Source: Lysobacter solisilvae
GTDB taxonomy: Bacteria > Pseudomonadota > Gammaproteobacteria > Xanthomonadales > Xanthomonadaceae
Reading direction: 5' to 3'
DNA length: 64,000 nucleotides
NCBI RefSeq assembly: GCF_016613535.2
Contig: NZ_CP071518.1
Coordinates: forward strand, 2,542,001-2,606,000
Both the position numbers and the translations under genes were made by a program. This document shows positions 37,947 through 48,200 of this stretch, piece by piece; position 1 is the first letter of the stretch, and each line of letters opens with the position of its first letter. The notes under the pieces were generated by a model, which was not told the origin of the DNA, ran no database searches, and worked only from the letters and a program-made list of their open reading frames with translations.

Positions 37947-39047
37947 TCAGTGCTCGCGGCGCTTGTGGAAATACACCTGCCCGGCGGCCCAGCGCAGCGG
38001 CGGCGAATGCAGTAACAGGTCGAAGGGCCAGTCGAACTGCAGCCGGTCGAAGGCCCAGCGCAACGCTCGCTTGGTCCGGAAGCGTGGCGCGACGTCGACC
38101 GCGACCTGGCCCGGGTCGGGGCCGCCTTCGCGCAGGTGCGCCGACACCGCGCGGCCCACCGACCAGCCGTGCTCCCAGGCGCTGTGGATCCCGCCGGCCG
38201 TTACAGGCGAGACGATGCCGGCCGCGTCGCCGGTGAGGATGGCGCCATCGCGCGCCAGCACGTCGACCGGCCCGCTGCAGGGGATCAGGCCGGCCCGCGC
38301 GTGTCCCGGGCGCAATCGCCGTGGCAGGCCGCCGGCCTCGCCGACGCGGAGCAGGAAGGCGTCGATGTCGGGGACGCGCGCGCGCTCCGGATCGTGCCGC
38401 AGCGCCAGCCCGGCCTGGACGCCGGTCGGGCTCTGCGCGATCCAGCCGATGTAGCCCGGCGCGTAGCGCTTGGAGAGGAAGCAGTGCAGGGCGCCCGGAT
38501 CGGCCAGGCACGCGCCGGGAAATTCGTACTCGATGCCGTAGAGGAACTGCCGCACCTGGCCCAGGCCACAGCGCTGCGCCACGCGCGAACGCGCGCCGTC
38601 GGCGCCGACCAGGTAGCGGACGCGGCCCACGTTCGGCAGGTACCACCCGTCGCCCTCGCGACGGGCGTCGACGAAGGATTCGCCCAGGCGCAGCTGCGCC
38701 CCGTGGCGCACGATCTCATCGGCGAGCCAGCGCATCACGCCCGGCGTGTCGGTGGTGAGGAAGTAGTAGCCCGGCGCCGCCAGGGCGATCTGCTTCAGGC
38801 TGGGGGCGAACAACCGGACCTGCTCGATGCGGCGCGTCAGGTGCGCCGGCAACTGGTTGAGCAGGGTCTGCTCCGCGGCCTCCTTGACGATGATGCCGGT
38901 GGTGCGCAGTTTCGCGCCCGGGTCGAGCTTGCGTTCGAGCACACAGACCCGCAGGCCGCGCTGCGCGGCGGCGATCGCGCAGGCGGCGCCGGCGAAGCTG
39001 GCGCCGACCACGGCGATATCGAAGTCGAAGGGTTCGGTCGTCGCCAT
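37947..39047 (-). CDS. FAD-dependent oxidoreductase of the geranylgeranyl-reductase-like group
   Basis: A 366-aa flavoprotein. The dinucleotide-binding motif is IAVVGASFAGAACAIAAAQRG with an acidic residue at the end of strand 2 (VLERK). The GD motif ILTGDAAGIVSPVTAGGI and YLVGADGARSRVAQRCGL are typical of the group 4 flavin monooxygenase/geranylgeranyl reductase family. The substrate is unknown; hydroxylation or double-bond reduction of a lipid or aromatic compound are both possible. It lacks a signal peptide and is likely cytoplasmic. No pathway partners are adjacent. Confidence 0.75.
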   Translation of the reverse strand: MATTEPFDFDIAVVGASFAGAACAIAAAQRGLRVCVLERKLDPGAKLRTTGIIVKEAAEQTLLNQLPAHLTRRIEQVRLFAPSLKQIALAAPGYYFLTTDTPGVMRWLADEIVRHGAQLRLGESFVDARREGDGWYLPNVGRVRYLVGADGARSRVAQRCGLGQVRQFLYGIEYEFPGACLADPGALHCFLSKRYAPGYIGWIAQSPTGVQAGLALRHDPERARVPDIDAFLLRVGEAGGLPRRLRPGHARAGLIPCSGPVDVLARDGAILTGDAAGIVSPVTAGGIHSAWEHGWSVGRAVSAHLREGGPDPGQVAVDVAPRFRTKRALRWAFDRLQFDWPFDLLLHSPPLRWAAGQVYFHKRREH

Positions 39048-39195
39048 CTCGCGTCGCCATGCGGGTATGGACGCAGCATGGCAACGACGGGCGAAGCCGC
39101 CGCGGCGCCAGTGTGAAGCGGGTGCGAAGCGCGCGGGGTCGGACTACGGCGCGCTGCGCCATCAGCACGGCCCGGCTTCGGCCCTGGACACCAGA

Positions 39196-39222
39196 AAAAC
39201 AAAAGGCGCCGAGGCGCCTTTT
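39196..39222 (-). terminator. Terminator for the rluB run
   Basis: AAAAGGCGC/GCGCCTTTT with a four-base loop, followed on the minus strand by GTTTTTC. It lies just beyond the rluB stop and ends the scpA-scpB-rluB transcript. Confidence 0.85.
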
Positions 39223-39261
39223 GTCTTTACGTAATCGCGCAGCTCAACTCAGCCGCGTGGC

Positions 39262-41026
39262 TCAGCCGCCGGAATGGCGACCGCCACCGGGACGGCCGCC
39301 ACCACGGGGACCACCCGGGCGCGGACCACTCGGACGCGGGCCACCGCCGGGGCGCGGCGCGCCACCGGGCTTGCCGCCGGGGCGTCCGCCGGGACGCGCG
39401 CCACCGGGGCCACCCGCACGCGGACCACCCGGGCGAGGACCGCCCGGACGCGGGCCACCGGGGCCACCCGGACGCGGGGCACGCGGCTTGTCGCCGTACG
39501 GATTGAAGCCGCCGGTGCCGCCGCTGCCGGCGTGGTCGGACGGGAAGCTGGGCGCGTTGCCCGGATGGCCGTAGGGCTTGGGCGCTAGGCCCTGGCCACC
39601 ACCGGCGCCACGCGGGCCGCGGTTGCCTTCGGACTGTCCCGAAACCGCCGCCGCCGGGACGGTCGCCACGGCCACGGCCACCGGGGCCGCCGCCGTAACC
39701 GCCGCCGGGCTGGCCATAGCCGCCACCGCCGCCGCCGGGCTGGCCGTAGCCACCGCCGCCCTGGCCGTAACCGCCACCACCACCACCGGCACGCCGGGGC
39801 GCCTTGTTGCCGCCGAACTTGTTGCCGCCGCCGCGGTTGTCCGGGTTGCGATGACCGCTGGGGCCGGTGTCGACGCCATCGGGCACGTACCAGGTGCGGA
39901 ACGCGGCGGGATTGCCCTCGGGCAGGGCATTCGGGCCCTTTTCCTTGCGCTGCTTGAACGGCTTCTGCGACTGCTTGGCCGCCATCTCGCCGCTCACCGT
40001 CAGGCCGCCGTGCGGCTTCCTGCCGCCGCGGCCGCCGCGGCGGTCTTCGCGCACATGGTCGAAGCGGCGCAGCTCGCGGCCTTCATCGGCCGTGTTGTGG
40101 CCGCCGACGTAGCCGGCCGAGCGCGCGCGTCCGGTCAGGTCGATGGTCGACTTGGCGGCCTTGCGCTGGCCGATCACCGGCTGCAGCGTCAGCGCGGAGG
40201 GCGTGTCGCTCTCCAGGCCCAGCTTGCTGCGCATGGCCTCGACCTTGTCGGACGCCAGTTCCTGCGAATGGCCGCGCAGCAGTTCGCGCGGCAGGGAGAC
40301 TTCGCCGTAGCGGATGCGCTTGAGGCGGCTCACCTGGCAGCCCTGGGATTCCCACAGGCGGCGCACTTCGCGATTGCGGCCTTCCTTCACCACGACGCGG
40401 AACCAGTCGTGCGAATCACTGCCGCCCACGCGCTCGATCTCGTCGAACTTGGCGGGGCCGTCTTCCAGCGCCACGCCACGGGCGAGGCGCTCGACGATGT
40501 TGTCGGGCACCACGTCCTGGCCTTCGGGGGCGCGCACGCGGCAGACGTACTCGCGCTCGACCTCGAAGGAGGGATGCATCAGCGCGTTGGCCAGCTCGCC
40601 GTCGGTGGTCAGCAGCAGCAGGCCGGTGGTGTTGATGTCCAGCCGGCCGATGCCGATCCAGCGCGCGCCCTTGAGCATCGGCAGCGCCTCGAACACCGTC
40701 GGACGGCCTTCGGGATCTTCGCGGGTGGTCACTTCGCCTTCGGGCTTGTTGTACATCAGCACGCGGGCCGGTTCGGTCAGCGCGGTGGCGACGAAGGTCT
40801 TGCCGTCGATCTCGATCTTGTCGCCGCCGGTGACGCTCATGCCCACCTGGGCGGTCTCGCCGTTGACCTTCACCAGGCCGTCGGCGATGCGCTGTTCCAG
40901 CGCGCGGCGCGAGCCCAGGCCGGCCTGTGCCAGCACCTTGTGCAGCCGTTCTTCCAGCTTGGGGGCTTCGGCGGATTCGGCGCCGGGGCGCTTGAGGGTG
41001 AGCTTGCGGCTCTTTTCTTCAGTCAT
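39262..41026 (-). CDS. rluB: 23S rRNA pseudouridine(2605) synthase RluB, with frameshift
   Basis: RluB forms pseudouridine 2605 in 23S rRNA. An S4 domain (LEERLHKVLAQAGLGSRRAL) is followed by the RsuA-type catalytic core with Asp in GIGRLDINTTGLLLL and the KEGRNREVRRLW motif. The 41026 ATG overlaps the scpB stop by 8 bases. A Gly/Arg/Pro-rich extension of about 270 residues follows the core (GGGGYGQPGGG runs). At 39638-39644 the frame shifts by one extra base (GGG or TTT on the minus strand): upstream the frame gives GGGGFG, downstream SGQSEGNRGPRGAGGG and later PRPGGPGGPRPGG. The corrected protein is about 587 aa and ends GGGRHSGG. Without correction the tail becomes Trp/Ala-rich nonsense. 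Confidence 0.88.
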
Positions 41027-42080
41027 TTGTCTCGTGCTCCGACGATGCCTGCTCCGCGAAGGAGGGTTGCGCGTCGTCATCTAGGGGAACGGTCGTCGTC
41101 TCGACGGCGTCGTCCTGCAGGCCGCGGTGGGCCGGCGGGAAGTCGTTCTGGTCGTCCGCGCGCTCGCCCGGCGCGGCATCGGGGTGGCCATCGCTGGCCG
41201 GGTCATCGAGGGCGTCGCCGGCGTCGTTGTCGCCGGCGTCGTCCTGGGTGTGTTCGGGAATGCTGTGGGTGGAGGCGGCGTCTTCGGCAGCCGTTTCGCG
41301 GCCGTCGGCAAAGTCGTCGTCGTTGCCGGCCGCTTCGGGCGCGGCGCGGTCTTCCGACGCGTCGTCGTGGCGGGAGTCCAGGTCGCCGGAATCCTCGTCG
41401 CCGATCGTGTCGTCGCCGTGCTCGTGATCGCCGTCCCCGTCGTCGCCGTCCTCGTCATCAGCCCGCGCTTCCACGCCCGGCGCGGCAATGCCGCCGGCGT
41501 CGATGGGGGCGGCGTCCATGACGTTGTCGAACTGGAACTGCGGTTCGAGTTCCCCGATGTCCTTGAGTTCGGACAGCGGCGGCAGTTCGTCCAGGCGCTT
41601 GAGGCCGAAATAGTCGAGGAACAGCTTGGTGGTGCCGAACAGCGCGGGCTTGCCCGGGACGTCGCGGTGGCCGACCACGCGGATCCACTCGCGCTCTTCC
41701 AGGGCCTGGATGATGTTGCTGCTCACCGCCACGCCGCGCACCTGCTCGATCTCGCCGCGGGTGATGGGCTGGCGATAGGCGATCAGGGCCAGCGTTTCCA
41801 GCGTGGCGCGGGTGTACTTGGTCTTGCGCTCGGTCCACATCCGCGCCACCCAGGCGTGGACATCGGCCTTGACCTGGTAGCGGAAGCCCGACGCCAGCTC
41901 GACCAGTTCCACGCCGCGCTCGGCGCAGGCGTCGCGCAGGGTTTCCAGCGCCAGCTCGACGCTGCCGTTGGGAGCGGGCTGCTCCTCCGGGAACAGGCCG
42001 TGCAGCTGCGCCAGCGTCAGCGGCTGGTTGGCCGCGAGCAGGGCGGCTTCCACGATGCGGGTGATCAGGTGTTGGTCCAT
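41019..42080 (-). CDS. scpB: Segregation and condensation protein B
   Basis: A 353-aa winged-helix partner of ScpA in the Smc-ScpAB condensin. N-terminal winged helix (VEAALLAANQPLTLAQLHGLF) and second one (TLETLALIAYRQPITRGEIEQVRG; SNIIQALEEREWIRVVGHRDVPG) are intact, ending at the conserved FLDYFGLKRLDELPPL. A long Asp/Glu-rich tail of about 160 residues follows (DDEDGDDGDGDHEHGDD), far beyond the core length. ATG at 42080. It is transcribed after scpA and overlaps rluB. Confidence 0.93.
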   Translation of the reverse strand: MDQHLITRIVEAALLAANQPLTLAQLHGLFPEEQPAPNGSVELALETLRDACAERGVELVELASGFRYQVKADVHAWVARMWTERKTKYTRATLETLALIAYRQPITRGEIEQVRGVAVSSNIIQALEEREWIRVVGHRDVPGKPALFGTTKLFLDYFGLKRLDELPPLSELKDIGELEPQFQFDNVMDAAPIDAGGIAAPGVEARADDEDGDDGDGDHEHGDDTIGDEDSGDLDSRHDDASEDRAAPEAAGNDDDFADGRETAAEDAASTHSIPEHTQDDAGDNDAGDALDDPASDGHPDAAPGERADDQNDFPPAHRGLQDDAVETTTVPLDDDAQPSFAEQASSEHETND

Positions 42081-42204
42081 GGAGTGTCGGTGCTTGCCTG
42101 GCCTGTTTCGCTCGTCATCCGCACGAAGGCGGGAAACCAGCGGCGTTGAGGTTGACGTGAATGCGGGAGAGTCTGGAAACGCGGTGGGGCGGGCAACGCG
42201 GGCG

Positions 42205-43119
42205 TCAGGCCCGCGTGTCGTCGTCGTTGGCCGCGGGTTCGTCGAACTCGCTGCTCAGCTCGATCTCGTCGGGGTCCTTCATCAGGGCCAGGGACTTGAC
42301 GTAGATCGGCTGCAGCGGGCCTTCCTGGATGATCTCCACCAGCTGTTCCTTGGCCAACGTCAGCAGGCCCAGGAACGTGACGACCACGCCCAGCTTGCCC
42401 TCCTCGGCGGTGAACAGCGACTCGAAGCGGTGGAAGACGCCGTCCTTGAGCGACTCCAGCAGTTCGCCCATCCGCTGCCGCACGCTCAGCGCGTCACGCT
42501 TGATGGCGTGCTGGGTGAACAGCTCGGCACGCTTGAGGACGTCGTGCAGGGCCAGCAGCATTTCCTTCAGTTCCACCGGCGGCGGCAGCTTCACCGCGGC
42601 CCGGTCGGGCACGAAGGCGTTGGCCGGCGTGGTGTCGCGGTCCTGGCGAGGCAGGGCGTCGATGTCCTCGGCCGCCTTCTTGAAGCGCTCGTATTCCTGA
42701 AGGCGGCGGACCAGTTCAGCGCGCGGATCTTCTTCCAGGCCTTCCTCGGTCGGCGCGCGCGGCAGCAGCATGCGCGACTTGATCTCGGCCAGGATCGCGG
42801 CCATCACCAGGTACTCGGCGGCCAGCTCGAAACGCATTTCGTGCATGGCCTGGATGTAGTCGACGTACTGGCGCGTGATCTCCGCCACCGGGATGTCGAG
42901 GATGTCCAGGTTCTGGCGGCGGATCAGGTACAGCAGCAGGTCCAGCGGACCTTCGAAGGCTTCCAGGATGACTTCCAGCGCGTCCGGCGGGATGTACAGG
43001 TCCTGGGGGATCTGCAGCACCGGCTGGCCGAGCACCATCGCCAGCGGCATTTCCTGCTGCTGCGGGTGGTGGCCGTTCTGGTTGTTCGAGGTCGCGGCGG
43101 GCGCGATTTCTTCGGTCAT
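42205..43119 (-). CDS. scpA: Segregation and condensation protein A
   Basis: A 304-aa kleisin that bridges the Smc heads. The N-terminal region includes the signature EAFEGPLDLLLYLIRRQNL and DILDIPVAEITRQYVDY, followed by LAAEYLVMAAILAEIKSRML. The C-terminal winged helix is QLVEIIQEGPLQPIYVKSL. The ATG at 43119 is chosen because the family homology begins soon after it; the frame stays open further upstream but with no homology. GGAGGGG lies 11 bases upstream. It heads the scpA-scpB-rluB run; the smc gene is nearby on the plus strand. Confidence 0.92.
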   Translation of the reverse strand: MTEEIAPAATSNNQNGHHPQQQEMPLAMVLGQPVLQIPQDLYIPPDALEVILEAFEGPLDLLLYLIRRQNLDILDIPVAEITRQYVDYIQAMHEMRFELAAEYLVMAAILAEIKSRMLLPRAPTEEGLEEDPRAELVRRLQEYERFKKAAEDIDALPRQDRDTTPANAFVPDRAAVKLPPPVELKEMLLALHDVLKRAELFTQHAIKRDALSVRQRMGELLESLKDGVFHRFESLFTAEEGKLGVVVTFLGLLTLAKEQLVEIIQEGPLQPIYVKSLALMKDPDEIELSSEFDEPAANDDDTRA

Positions 43120-43740
43120 TGAGAAGCCGGCCCCTCCGGGCCCTGGCATAGACGTGAACACCTGTCCCAGCGCGTCGGGCACACCCGGCGCGGCCTGGCC
43201 GTCCCCTCGCGCGGATCCGGAAATGGCCGGAAGGGGCGAGACAGCGGAGCACGCTCCGCCCGGCAAGACAGGCGTATTGCGACTGCAAAGCTTGAAGCGG
43301 GCCTGCAACGGAATCGGACAGGCGACCTCGCGGGGCGGGGCGGCGGGCGTCGGATGGGTTGCGGGCCGGGACGGTGGAGCGCAGCGACGCACCTGCATGT
43401 GCGTGTGGCGACGGTGTGGGGACCTGTCGCGACGGCCGCTGCTACCGGCCTGATGGCAATTGAGGCCTAGGGTACGGGGTGGGGCGGGGGCTGTCCAGCC
43501 GCCGGCCGGCGCTGTCGGCCCGGAGGGGCGAAAGTGGGACGCGACCGCCGGTTCTCCGGGGCTGTCTGGCCAGGCGGGGTGATCGGCGATCGGTGGCGGC
43601 CAGTCGTCCCGGAAACCCACCCGGGGCTCGTGGTTCAGATCGCAGCGCCGTAGCCCGGGGCATCCAACAGGGCTCTCCGAACAGATCGCCACGCCTTCCC
43701 CCCGCGTGCGCTTCGCTTACACGGGCTTCTTTGCTCTCAC
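43120..43740. other. Non-coding spacer upstream of scpA
   Basis: About 620 bases containing the scpA promoter region. Short open frames occur in several frames but none shows a family motif or a ribosome binding site. I see no gene. Confidence 0.5.
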
Positions 43741-44010
43741 GTAAGCCAGCCCGTCGCGCGAACCGTAGACCCGGAGGGCGTCCGGCATGGATGCCGGACG
43801 TTTTCCGCCGCGCCATGGATGGCGCGTCGGAAAATCCCGGCGTCAATCATGCGGCCGGTTAGAAGTGGACTTCCCCGCACTTTCTTTGGTTACCTTTCTT
43901 GATGAGCGCCTTTGGCGCTCACCCCTACGGGGCCGGCTTCGCCGTTCGCACTTCGTGCGTGTGCGAGCAAAGAAAGTAACCCGCCGCCAGGCGGAAGCCT
44001 TGGAACTGGC
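43741..44010. repeat. Hairpin-rich intergenic repeat element with terminal TTTCTTTGGTTAC/GTAACTTTCTT inverted arms
   Basis: The segment is a series of short palindromes (GGCATGGATGCC; GCGCCATGGATGGCGC; GAGCGCCTTTGGCGCTC; CGCACTTCGTGCG) bounded by GGTTACCTTTCTT (43888-43900) and AAAGAAAGTAACC (43969-43981) in inverse orientation. An 81-codon open frame (43787-44032) runs through it; such frames are often annotated as hypothetical proteins but here look like a by-product of the repeat. A repeat family of this look is common in pseudomonads and xanthomonads. Confidence 0.6.
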
Positions 44011-44044
44011 CTGTCCACTCTTTTGCATTTGATGTTGACCAACG

Positions 44045-44360
44045 CGGCGATCGTTGGCCCCCATCCCAACCTTCCCCCGCGAAGCGGGGGAAGGGGCCGA
44101 AGCGCCGCGACCGTCGGCCCCATCCCAACCTTCCCCCGCGCAGCGGGGGAAGGGGCTGATGCGCGGCGATCGTTGGCCCCCATCCCAACCGTCCCGGCCA
44201 GCAGGCACAGCCTGCTGGCGTTCGATGACGCGCGGACCAGTGGTCCGCAAGCGCGTCCTCTCACCCCCCGCGCAGCGGGGGAAGGGGCTGATTCGCGGCG
44301 ATCGGCGGCCCCCATCCCAACCTTCCCCCGCAAAGCGGGGGAAGGAGCTGATCCGCGGGG
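44045..44360. repeat. Array of CCTTCCCCCGC-GCGGGGGAAGG palindromes
   Basis: Four copies of a hairpin (44070-44094, 44129-44153, 44264-44289 partial, 44321-44345), each with 11-bp or near-11-bp stems and a 3-base loop, most preceded by CCCCATCCCAA and followed by GGGCTGAT-GCGGCGATCG. A third half-unit at 44181-44196 is interrupted by another hairpin, CCAGCAGG-CACAG-CCTGCTGG. Spacing varies and there are no unique spacers, so it is a REP-like cluster rather than a CRISPR. Confidence 0.75.
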
Positions 44361-44428
44361 CGGCAGAAGGCCATCTCCGGCGCTTCCGCTAGACTGCCGT
44401 CCCTCCCGAACAGCTGGACGCCGCGCGC

Positions 44429-44728
44429 ATGTGGTACCTGATCGAAGGTTATGACGGCACCGACGTCCTGGACCGCCGGCTGGCGGCGCGGCCTCAGCAC
44501 CTGGCGCGGCTCACCGCGCTGCGCGACGCCGGTCGCCTGCTGCTGGCCGGACCCTGCCCGGCGATCGACGCCGAGGATCCGGGCCCCGCGGGCTTCAGTG
44601 GCAGCCTGATCGTGGCCGAGTTCGTCTCGCTGGAAGAGGCCCGGGCCTGGGCCGACGCCGATCCCTACGTGGCGGCGGGCGTGTACAGCCGGGTCGAGGT
44701 GCGTCCGTTCCGGCGCGTGCTGCCGTGA
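44429..44728 (+). CDS. YciI family protein
   Basis: A 99-aa ferredoxin-like protein of the YciI family. Family hallmarks are [42 protein letters not shown] (with the conserved His) and [20 protein letters not shown] (conserved Asp). The biochemical role is not settled. Its stop codon overlaps the start of the bolA-like gene (GTGA), indicating coupling. Confidence 0.88.
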   Translation: MWYLIEGYDGTDVLDRRLAARPQHLARLTALRDAGRLLLAGPCPAIDAEDPGPAGFSGSLIVAEFVSLEEARAWADADPYVAAGVYSRVEVRPFRRVLP

Positions 44729-45015
44729 CCCTGCCGCGCGAGCAGCGGCCCGCGGCGATCCGCGCCGCGCTCGAAGCGGCGCTGGCCCCGGTCCAGCTGG
44801 AGGTGCGCGACGACAGCCACCGCCACGCCGGCCATGAGGGCGCCAGGGACGGGCGCGGCCACTTCCATGTGGACATCGTCAGCGCGGCCTTCGCCGGTCA
44901 GGGCTCCGTCGCCCGCCACCGGGCCGTGTACGCCGCGTTGGGCAGTCTGATGACCACCGACATCCACGCGCTGGCCATCCGCGCCCGGACCCCGCAGGAA
45001 GCGGCGGCCGACTGA
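44725..45015 (+). CDS. BolA family protein
   Basis: A 96-aa BolA-type protein; family members work with monothiol glutaredoxins in Fe-S trafficking or as transcription regulators. The conserved core [11 protein letters not shown] with two His, then [15 protein letters not shown] and [12 protein letters not shown], is present. Start is GTG at 44725, overlapping the YciI gene. It is followed by about 190 bases before smc. Confidence 0.9.
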   Translation: MTLPREQRPAAIRAALEAALAPVQLEVRDDSHRHAGHEGARDGRGHFHVDIVSAAFAGQGSVARHRAVYAALGSLMTTDIHALAIRARTPQEAAAD

Positions 45016-45074
45016 GGCGTCCGGGGCCTCCCGCGCCCGGCGCCGCGGGCGCTGGCGCCGGTTTCACGGCCCGC

Positions 45075-45080
45075 TATACT
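45075..45080 (+). promoter_or_regulatory. -10 element for smc
   Basis: TATACT at 45075-45080 followed by CGCC, 128 bases before the smc ATG, in the otherwise empty gap after bolA. No good -35. Confidence 0.4.
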
Positions 45081-45207
45081 CGCCGGTAGTTTCGGTTTCC
45101 CGGCCGAAAGTCGCCCATGTAGTTCAAAGACTTAGGCGAATTTTCTAACCTGATCCAGCACCACGGCCGCTCCCCTGACGGAGCGCGGCCCAAGGCAACC
45201 GCGTCGC

Positions 45208-48200
45208 ATGCGTCTTTCCACGATCAAGCTCTCCGGCTTCAAATCCTTCGTCGACCCGACCACCCTGCACCTGCCGACCAACATGACCGGCGTGGTGGGA
45301 CCGAACGGCTGTGGCAAGTCCAACATCATCGACGCCGTCCGCTGGGTGATGGGCGAGAGTTCGGCCAGCCGCCTGCGCGGCGACTCGCTGACCGATGTCA
45401 TCTTCGCCGGCTCCTCGGCCCGCAAGCCCGTCTCGCAGGCCCAGGTCGAGCTGATCTTCGACAACTCCGATCACACGATCACCGGCGAGTTCGCCGCGTT
45501 CAACGAAATCTCGGTCAAGCGTGTGGTGTCCCGCGACGGCCAGAGCCAGTACTACCTCAACGGCGCCAAGTGCCGCCGTCGCGACATCACCGACCTGTTC
45601 CTCGGCACCGGCCTGGGGCCGCGCAGCTACTCGATCATCGAGCAGGGCATGATCAGCCAGATCATCGAGGCCAAGCCCGAGGACCTGCGCGTCTACCTGG
45701 AAGAGGCCGCCGGCATCTCCAAGTACAAGGAGCGCCGCAAGGAAACCGAAACGCGCATCCGCCACACGCGCGAGAACCTGGATCGCCTGCGCGACCTGCG
45801 CGACGAAGTGGGCAAGCAGCTCGAGCACCTGCGGCGCCAGGCGCGCCAGGCCGAGCAGTACCAGACCATGCAGGCCGAGCGGAAGGTCAAGGACGCCGAG
45901 TGGAAGGCGCTGGAACACCGCGCCCTCGACCAGAAGCTGCAGGCCCAGCGCGAGAAGCTCAGCCAGCAGGAAACCCGCCTGCAGCAGCTGATTGCCGAAC
46001 AGCGCGAGGCCGAACGCGAGATCGAGACCGGCCGCGTGCGCCGCGAGGAAGCGGCCGAGAACCTCAACAAGGCCCAGGCCGCCAGCTACGAGGTCGGCGG
46101 CACCCTGGCGCGGATCGAGCAGCAGATCCAGCACCAGCGCGAGATGTCCAGCCGCCTGCAGCGCGCCCGCGACGAGGCGCAGACCCAGCTGGCCGAGATC
46201 GCCCACCACATCGGCAGCGACCAGTCGCGCCTGGATGTGCTGATGGCCGCGGTGGAGGAAGCCCAGCCGCGCCTGGAGGAACTGCGCGCGGACGACACCG
46301 CCCGCCAGGACGCCCTGCGCGATGCCGAATCCCGCCTCACCGACTGGCAGCAGCGCTGGGACGCGCATACCCGCGCCCAGGCCGAGGCCGCGCGCGCCGC
46401 CGACGTCGAACGCACGCGCATCGAACACCTTGACCGGCAGTCGCTGGAAGCCGACCGCCGCCGCGAATCGCTCACCGCCGAGCGCGCCGGCCTGGACCTG
46501 GCCGCGCTCACCGATACCTTCGCCGGGCTGCAGGAGCAGCATGACGCGCAGAAGGAATCGCTCGACACGCTGACCACCGAACTGGAGACGCGCAAGCAGA
46601 CGCTGACCCAGCTGCAGGACCAGCAGCGCGCCGCGCAGACCGACCTCGCCGAAGTCCGCAAGCAGGCGCAGGGCGCCCGCGGCCGCCTGTCCTCGCTGGA
46701 AACGCTGCAGCACGCGGCGCTGGGCCAAGAGCAGGGCGCCGCCAGCCAATGGCTGCGCCAGCGCGGCCTGGACAACGCCGCGCGCGTGGGCGAGAAGCTG
46801 GTCGTCGAGCCCGGCTGGGAAAACGCCGTGGAAGGCGCGCTGGGCCAGCTGATCGAAGGCGTGCTGGTCGATTCGCCCGAGACCCTGGTCGATGCGATCG
46901 GTGAACTCGGCGAAGGCCGCCTGTCGCTGGTCGATCCGGCCAGCGAGCCGGTGGATTTCGCGCCCACCTCGCTGGCGGCGCGAGTGCAGGGGCCGCTCGC
47001 GCTGCGCCGCATCCTCGCCAGGCTGCACGTCGCCGAATCGCTCACGCAGGCACGCGAACTGCTGCCCCAGCTGGGCGACGGCGAGTCCGTCATCACCCGC
47101 GAGGGCGAACGCCTGGGCGCCGGCTGGGTGCGCGTGCTGCGCTCCGGCGCGGCCAAGCAGGGTGCGCTGCTGCGCGAGCGCGAGATCCAGGCGCTGCGCG
47201 CCCAGATCGAAGAGCTGCAGGAGCGCGAACAGGAACTCGAACGCAGCATCACCACCTGGCGCGACCGCCTGCTGGCGGCCGAGCAGCACCGCGAAGACGC
47301 GCAGCGCGGCCTGTACATGGCCCATCGCAGCGTGTCCGAACTCGCCGGCCAGCTGCAGAGCCAGCAGGGCAAGCTCGAATCGGCGCGCGGCCGGATCGAG
47401 CGCATCGATGCCGAACTGGCGCAGCTGGGCGCCTCGCTGGGCGGTGCACGCGACCAGGCCAGCGAAGCGCGAGGCCGCCAGGAAGAGGCGGTCATGCGCA
47501 TGGCCGAACTGGAAGACGCACGCCGGGCGCTGGACGCCGAGCGTCGCGACCTCCACGAAGCGCGCGACCAGGCCCGCACGCTGGCCCGCGAATCGCGCGA
47601 TGCCGCGCACGCCCTGGCCCTGACCCTGGAAACCCAGCGCACGCAGGTGGCCGGCCTGGTCCAGGCCCTGGAACGCATGGGCGGCCAGCGCGGCCAGCTC
47701 GACTCGCGCCTGGGCGAACTGATGGAACAGCTGGCCCAGGGCGACGAACCCGTCCATGGCCTGGAAGAGCAGCGCCAGGTGGCACTGGAACAGCGCGTCG
47801 TCGTCGAGCAGGCCCTGACCGCCGCGCGCACCGCGGTGGACGGCATCGACAACGACCTGCGCCAGTTCGAACAGACCCGCCACACGCGCGACGAGCAGGC
47901 CATTGCCCAGCGCGAGGCCATCGGCCAGCGCCGCCTGGAACAGCAGGCCCTGCTGCTCAAGGCCGAGACGCTGAGCCAGGCGATCATCGAGGCCGGCTTC
48001 GTCATCGAGGACGTCGTCAATTCGCTACCCGACGACGCCGATACCTCGGCGTGGGAAAAAAATCGTCAACGACCTCGACGGCCGCCTGCGCCGCCTGGAA
48101 CCGGTCAACCTGGCCGCGATCGCCGAGCACGCCGAAGCCGCCCAGCGCAAGGAATACCTGGACGCGCAGGACGCCGACCTGTCGACCGCGCTGGACACGC

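Noticed and set aside
43442..43862. Overlapping frames of more than 120 codons upstream of scpA
   Set aside because: Both strands are open because of GC bias; no motif or start signal supports either.
44045..44360. CRISPR array
   Set aside because: The repeats are palindromes with variable spacing and repeated, non-unique intervening sequence, and no cas gene is nearby.
48056..48062. Programmed frameshifting in smc as a confirmed mechanism
   Set aside because: A7 could slip, but Smc is not known to use this, and two shifts at plain homopolymers fit error better.
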